64,000 nt of DNA from Aristaeella lactis (GTDB lineage: Bacteria; Bacillota; Clostridia; Christensenellales; Aristaeellaceae), in NCBI RefSeq assembly GCF_018118585.1, contig NZ_CP069421.1, forward strand, positions 2,108,001-2,172,000, read 5' to 3'. Of this stretch, positions 60,152 to 64,000 are shown piece after piece. The position numbers and the translations under genes were made by a program. Each line of letters begins with the position of its first letter. The first letter of the stretch is position 1. The notes beneath the pieces were generated by a model. It had not been told where the DNA came from and searched no databases. It saw only the letters and a program-made list of their open reading frames with translations.

Positions 60152-61916
60152 CCTGCGGCAGGCAGATTTCCGTTCCGTACTTCCTCATCAGGCGTTCCGC
60201 GTCTTCCTCCGCGATCATCAGGGTGATCTCCGTGCCGGTATCCGTGTGGTTTTCCATGATCACCCGGCCCAGCGGACGGATCTCCGAAAGGATCCCGTAG
60301 CGGCTGAAGGGAATACGGAAGGTCACCGGGCGGTGGGATGCCTGCAGGGTCTCCGCAATCTTCTGCTTCAGGTCTTCCAGGCCCTCGCCGGTCTTCGCGG
60401 AGATCAGGACCGCTCCGGGAAATACCGGATCCGGATCTCCCTCGTCGCACTTGTTGATAACCTCAATGCGTTTCTGTTCCGTAGCTCCGAGCTCCGCAAG
60501 AACCTCCTCCACGGTATCGTGCTGCCTGAACATTTCCGGGCTGGAGCCATCCGATACGATCACCAGCACGTCCGCCAGCACCGCTTCCTCCAGTGTGGAG
60601 CGGAAAGCACTGACCAGCGTGTGGGGCAGCTTGCGGATAAAGCCTACGGTGTCCGTAAGCAGGTACTCCGTGTTCTCCGGTGTCACCATGCGGCGGGAAA
60701 CCGCGTCCAGGGTCGCAAACAGCTGATCCTGAACATAAACGTCCGATCCGGTCAGGGCATTGAGCAGGGTGCTCTTGCCGGCATTGGTATAGCCCACCAG
60801 TGCTACCACGGGAATCTCATTCCGTTCCCGACTCTTGCGGCGCAGGCTTCGCTGCTTCTCCAGTTCATCCAGCCGCCGCCTCAGTTCTGTCATCCGTTCT
60901 CGGATGCGGCGCCGGTTCATTTCCAGTTTGCTTTCGCCGGGGCCCCGGGTACCGATACCGCCGGCCAGCCGGCTGAGCACCAGGCCCTGGCCGATCAGCC
61001 TGGCAGAGCGGTATTGCAGCTGTGCCAGTTCCACCTGCAGCTTGCCTTCCGCGCTGGAAGCGCGCTGGGCAAAAATGTCCAGGATCAGGGCGGTCCGGTC
61101 AACAACCTTGATCCGGAGGACTTCCTCCAGGTTCCGCACCTGCATACCGGTCAGTTCTTCATCAAAAATGCATACGTCCGCTTCCAGGGCCTGGCAGTCC
61201 CGGGCAAGTTCATCCGCCCGGCCGGAACCGATGAACAGCGCGCTGTCCGGCTTGTCCCGCTTTTGCAGGAAACTGCCCACCACCTGCGCTCCGGCTGTTT
61301 CCGCCAGCCGTGCCAGTTCCTCCAGCGATTCCTCGCTTTCGATGCCCATGAGTACAGCCTTTTCCCGGCCGTCCTCCATCTTTTCGGTTTCCTCCCGGCC
61401 CACCAGCCGGTCGCTTTCCTCAATCTGGGCCAGCCATTCCGCGTCCGGCAGCTTGTACCAGCGTTCCGTCGGCGTCAGGATGACCTCCGCGTTTTCCCCG
61501 AGGAAGGACGTCTGGACGATCACAGGCTCATTGTCCTTCACGCCCACCGCCGTCATGGCGTCATAGCGGAAGATCTTCAGCGCGCTCAGATCCACGTCGC
61601 TCAGGCGGCCGTCTCCGTCAGGATGGGTATGCACACAGCGGACCCGGCTCAGCCGGCTTGTGTTCCGGCGCAGGCGGAAGTCCGTCAGTTCCACATCGCA
61701 GTCCGTGCCGATGGCCACGTTCACGATCTCCCCGTCCCGGGTGATATAGACAGCGATCTCCCGGTTCAGCGCGCAGGAACATTCCGCCAGGATCTTCATC
61801 AGCTCCCGGGGCAGGAATTCGCCTTCTTCCAGCTCATAGCTGTACAGGCTGTCAAGGCGTGCGAGCATTGCGTCCCGCACACCCTCAATATTTCCGTTTA
61901 CATTATGTTTTATCAT
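60147..61916 (-). CDS. hflX: GTPase HflX with N-terminal JAMM-motif domain
   Basis: 589 residues, against about 430 for E. coli HflX. Start ATG 61916 with GAGGAT. The C-terminal part is HflX: nucleotide-binding N-domain (VVGSFLQKRDKPDSALFIGSG), glycine-rich GGIGTRGPGESKLE, G1 GYTNAGKS (about 372), DTVGFIRKLPH, NKCD. Residues 1-150 are extra and include VHTHPDGDGRLSDVD: His96, His98, Ser106, Asp109, matching H-x-H-x7-S-x2-D of JAB/MPN metalloproteases. HflX splits stalled ribosomes; the role of the added domain is unknown. Tandem hairpin arrays flank the gene on both sides. Confidence 0.93.
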   Translation of the reverse strand: MIKHNVNGNIEGVRDAMLARLDSLYSYELEEGEFLPRELMKILAECSCALNREIAVYITRDGEIVNVAIGTDCDVELTDFRLRRNTSRLSRVRCVHTHPDGDGRLSDVDLSALKIFRYDAMTAVGVKDNEPVIVQTSFLGENAEVILTPTERWYKLPDAEWLAQIEESDRLVGREETEKMEDGREKAVLMGIESEESLEELARLAETAGAQVVGSFLQKRDKPDSALFIGSGRADELARDCQALEADVCIFDEELTGMQVRNLEEVLRIKVVDRTALILDIFAQRASSAEGKLQVELAQLQYRSARLIGQGLVLSRLAGGIGTRGPGESKLEMNRRRIRERMTELRRRLDELEKQRSLRRKSRERNEIPVVALVGYTNAGKSTLLNALTGSDVYVQDQLFATLDAVSRRMVTPENTEYLLTDTVGFIRKLPHTLVSAFRSTLEEAVLADVLVIVSDGSSPEMFRQHDTVEEVLAELGATEQKRIEVINKCDEGDPDPVFPGAVLISAKTGEGLEDLKQKIAETLQASHRPVTFRIPFSRYGILSEIRPLGRVIMENHTDTGTEITLMIAEEDAERLMRKYGTEICLPQE

Positions 61917-61941
61917 TTTTATATCCTCAATAAGGGTCCGA

Positions 61942-62066
61942 AACCATATATCACATTCGGCGGCAGCCGAATATTTCACATGCCCGGAGGGCATATTTCA
62001 CATTTCAAAGCAATTCATTGCTTTGAAATATTTCATTGCTGAGCCTGAATGGCATTCAGGCTCAGC
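61942..62066. repeat. Tandem hairpin array with TATTTCACA linker between hflX and manA
   Basis: Hairpins 61956-61971, 61981-61993, 62003-62028 and 62038-62066; linkers TATTTCACA at 61972 and 61994 and TATTTCATT at 62029. The last and longest hairpin (13 bp) has the manA stop in its right arm. Confidence 0.85.
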
Positions 62067-63516
62067 CAGGCATCGCCAGCGCAGCGGTTCCAGCGCCGAC
62101 CAGCGCCAACTCCGGTCCGTTCTTCGCCAGCAGGCAGGTATCCCCTGCCTTCATCGCCACCATACCACCGGAGAAACGAAGCTCCATCTCCCCCTCGATC
62201 ACGGTCAGGATGCCGAACTCGTGAACAGCGGGCAGCAGTTCCATCGTATCGGTATGGATCAGATCCAGTGTGAAATACTTTTCAGACAGCACCCGGCGGG
62301 TACCGAAAGCCTTCCCGACCCGTTTCATGGCCGGTGCGCTCCTCAGCCGTGCCACATCCAGCGCCTTGTCCAGATGCAGTTCCCGCTTATTTCCATCCGC
62401 ATCCGCCCGGTCCCAGTCATAGAACCGGTAGGTCAGGTCGGAAGACTGCTGGATCTCATACAGCATCACGCCTGCTCCGACAGCATGCACACAGCCCGCG
62501 GGAATAAAGCATACGTCTCCCCGCTTGACCTTCACTTTGTTCAGCAGCTTTTCCACGGTGCCTTCATCGCACGCCGCCTTCAGTTCCTCCCGGGTTGTCC
62601 CCTGCTTCACGCCGTACACCAGGTCACCGCCGCCGGCAGGCGTATCCAGTACCAGCCATGCTTCAGTCTTGCCCAGCTTGCCGTTCTCATGTTCCGCGGC
62701 GTAAGCGTCATTCGGATGCACCTGAACGCTCAGCTTTTCCCGCACGTCGATCAGCTTCAGCAGCAGCGGAAACGGCTTGTCCGCGTAGCTCCCCACCAGC
62801 TTTTCCCGGTGTTCCGCAATCAGTTCCGTCAGCTTCCGTCCCTGGGCATCTGTGCTTTCAAATCCGGGAATACAGCTGACCTCCATGCTTTCGCCGGTCC
62901 GGTCGTTCTTTGTTTCTTTTCCGTATATCTCGTGCAGCCGGTTTCCGCCCCAGGGAGTCAGCGCCCCGTCCCGGAAAGCCGGTTTCATGAGGATCGGCCA
63001 CAGGGGCGTTTCCCGCTTCAGCGGCTTGTCAAAGGTGATATTGTCGCCTTCCGCGCCTTCCCAGTGGATCTTTCCGCACCTGCGGAATCCCAGTTTTTCA
63101 TACAGCCGGATCGCGTGTTCATTCTGTTCCGAAGTATCGCACCGTACACAGTCGCATCCGCTGCGCCGAAGCAGCTGCAGCACATCATCCAGTACCAGGC
63201 CGCCCATGCCGGCTCCCTGCATGGAGGGATGCACACCCAGCCGGTGGAAGATGCCGGGCCGCAGCCCGCAGGACCAGGTCAGGGAGTCATACTCCGGTTC
63301 CTGGCCGTTCATAAACACGACCGCCGCCACCAGGGCCCCGTCACTGCGCATGTAATACAGGTCGCCCCGCAGGACGTCCTCCCGGATGATCTCCTCACTC
63401 GGATACACGCCCCAGCGCCACTGCTGCAGGCCGCTTTTTCCCATGTTATCCGCCACATGCTGATAAAAGGCAAGCAGTTCATCCAGTTCCTGCTCTGTTG
63501 CCCGAATCAGTTCCAT
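62062..63516 (-). CDS. manA: GNAT acetyltransferase fused to class I mannose-6-phosphate isomerase
   Basis: 484 residues. Residues 1-160 are a GNAT domain (LGVHPSMQGAGMGGLVLDDV acetyl-CoA loop; SEQNEHAIRLYEKLGF). Residues about 165-484 are a ManA-type isomerase with VQVHPND zinc ligands, KTEAWLVLD, FIPAGCVHAV and LTYRFYDWDR. The isomerase interconverts mannose-6-P and fructose-6-P. No stop or start separates the parts. 25 bp after dut, so probably the same transcript. Confidence 0.9.
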   Translation of the reverse strand: MELIRATEQELDELLAFYQHVADNMGKSGLQQWRWGVYPSEEIIREDVLRGDLYYMRSDGALVAAVVFMNGQEPEYDSLTWSCGLRPGIFHRLGVHPSMQGAGMGGLVLDDVLQLLRRSGCDCVRCDTSEQNEHAIRLYEKLGFRRCGKIHWEGAEGDNITFDKPLKRETPLWPILMKPAFRDGALTPWGGNRLHEIYGKETKNDRTGESMEVSCIPGFESTDAQGRKLTELIAEHREKLVGSYADKPFPLLLKLIDVREKLSVQVHPNDAYAAEHENGKLGKTEAWLVLDTPAGGGDLVYGVKQGTTREELKAACDEGTVEKLLNKVKVKRGDVCFIPAGCVHAVGAGVMLYEIQQSSDLTYRFYDWDRADADGNKRELHLDKALDVARLRSAPAMKRVGKAFGTRRVLSEKYFTLDLIHTDTMELLPAVHEFGILTVIEGEMELRFSGGMVAMKAGDTCLLAKNGPELALVGAGTAALAMPG

Positions 63517-63541
63517 GGTGTAATTCCCTCCAATGATATCC

Positions 63542-64000
63542 TCATTTGTTCGTCGAACCGAATCCGCCGGTCCTCACAGCGAAGTCGTCTTCCTCCTCCG
63601 CCGTTCCGTAGGGCAGGAATACGCCCTGGCAGAATCTGTCCCCCCTGCCGATGGACACCGGTGTGTCCAGCGGGTTGCGAAGTTTGACCATAATATGGCC
63701 CTCGTTCTTCGCATACGCGTAATCGCTGTCGATCACGCCCACCGTATTGGCCAGCCGCATGCTGTATTTGAACCCCAGCGAGCTGCGGGGAAAGAGCATC
63801 AGCACCCAGCCCTGTTCCATCTCCGCCCGGATCCCGGTGGGGATCAGGGCCGTTTCTCCCCCGGGGATCGTCACGTCCACCGGCGACACAAAGTCGTATC
63901 CGGCACTGCCGGCTGTCGCGCGTTTGGGCAGAGGAATCTCTTCCAGCGGAAGAAAACCCTCCCGGCCGGACATAGCTTCCCGGTACTGTGCCTCAGATAC
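63542..64000 (-). CDS. dut: dUTP diphosphatase, N-terminus at window edge
   Basis: Trimeric dUTPase: RATAGSAGYDF, PRSSLGFKYSMRLANTVGVIDSDY, GRGDRFCQGVFLP and the terminal FGSTNK (the phosphate-binding FGSTG arm). An ATG at 63973 would be a start, but the frame stays open to the window end and dUTPases of this clostridial type carry an N-terminal extension, so the true start is probably outside. Prevents uracil incorporation into DNA. Confidence 0.93.
   Translation of the reverse strand, partial: VSEAQYREAMSGREGFLPLEEIPLPKRATAGSAGYDFVSPVDVTIPGGETALIPTGIRAEMEQGWVLMLFPRSSLGFKYSMRLANTVGVIDSDYAYAKNEGHIMVKLRNPLDTPVSIGRGDRFCQGVFLPYGTAEEEDDFAVRTGGFGSTNK

Noticed and set aside
60027-62042. 671-codon plus-strand open frame
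   Set aside because: Antisense to hflX, begins within repeats; hflX on the other strand is certain.

Overview
The window (about 55% GC by eye) looks like the chromosome of an anaerobic gut or rumen member of the Clostridia (Bacillota). This is inferred from strong GGAGG-type ribosome binding sites, frequent GTG/TTG starts, a clostridial HflX with an extra N-terminal domain, a LytTR/DUF3021 pair, ECF sigma factors paired with DUF4179-type anti-sigma proteins, an Lpl-type sugar permease pair and a Re-citrate-synthase-like enzyme. No rRNA, tRNA, CRISPR array or insertion sequence was recognised.

Bases 1-23.6 kb hold the most unusual layout. Two gene sets are interleaved on opposite strands. On the minus strand, reading right to left, there is a tailed-phage head cassette in canonical order: a small-terminase-like protein, PBSX-type large terminase, DUF1073 portal, DUF2213 protease (with a nested in-frame scaffold start), cement protein, DUF2184 major capsid, a small protein, DUF4054 connector, a gp10-like neck protein and a head-closure-like protein. 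On the plus strand, blocks of ordinary cellular genes (XRE regulator, lipoproteins, sugar-phosphate isomerase, acetyltransferases, TRIC-type channel, S41 and CPBP proteases, a MATE/SpoVB flippase, an LRR protein, a secreted metalloprotease) sit between the phage blocks. The 3' ends are packed within 7-12 bp or overlap. All phage reading frames are open, but no integrase, repressor of recognisable phage type, lysis or replication gene is present. The cassette starts behind a promoter, an attenuator-like hairpin and a helically phased 11-bp ACTG array (23.46-23.6 kb). I read it as a dispersed, possibly domesticated head module (gene-transfer-agent-like or a relic).

Bases 23.6-46.8 kb are mainly cellular. 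They include an XRE-TPR regulator, an MBL hydrolase, a phosphoesterase, two paralogous three-gene units (ECF sigma, anti-sigma, secreted protein), two overlapping COG0523 metallochaperone GTPases (one with a long Asp/Glu/His tract), a DegV protein, secreted lipocalin-like and NEAT-less unknown proteins, a PrsA-like foldase, a Re-citrate-synthase-like enzyme, LytTR/DUF3021, murG and an SH3 protein.

Bases 47-56.3 kb form a carbohydrate locus: an AraC regulator divergent from two permeases, a solute-binding protein, a right-handed beta-helix protein and a carboxylesterase. The right end has metY, a GGDEF-EAL phosphodiesterase, hflX, an acetyltransferase-mannose-6-phosphate isomerase fusion and dut.

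Intergenic DNA is rich in short repeats of several families: AT-rich CATAATTCATAATT-type strings, GTCATCC...GGATCTC elements, a roughly 190-bp GC-rich element, hairpins followed by CATTATTCATTTTTCAG, and tandem hairpins joined by a constant TATTTCACA linker. Several of them touch or enter coding sequences.
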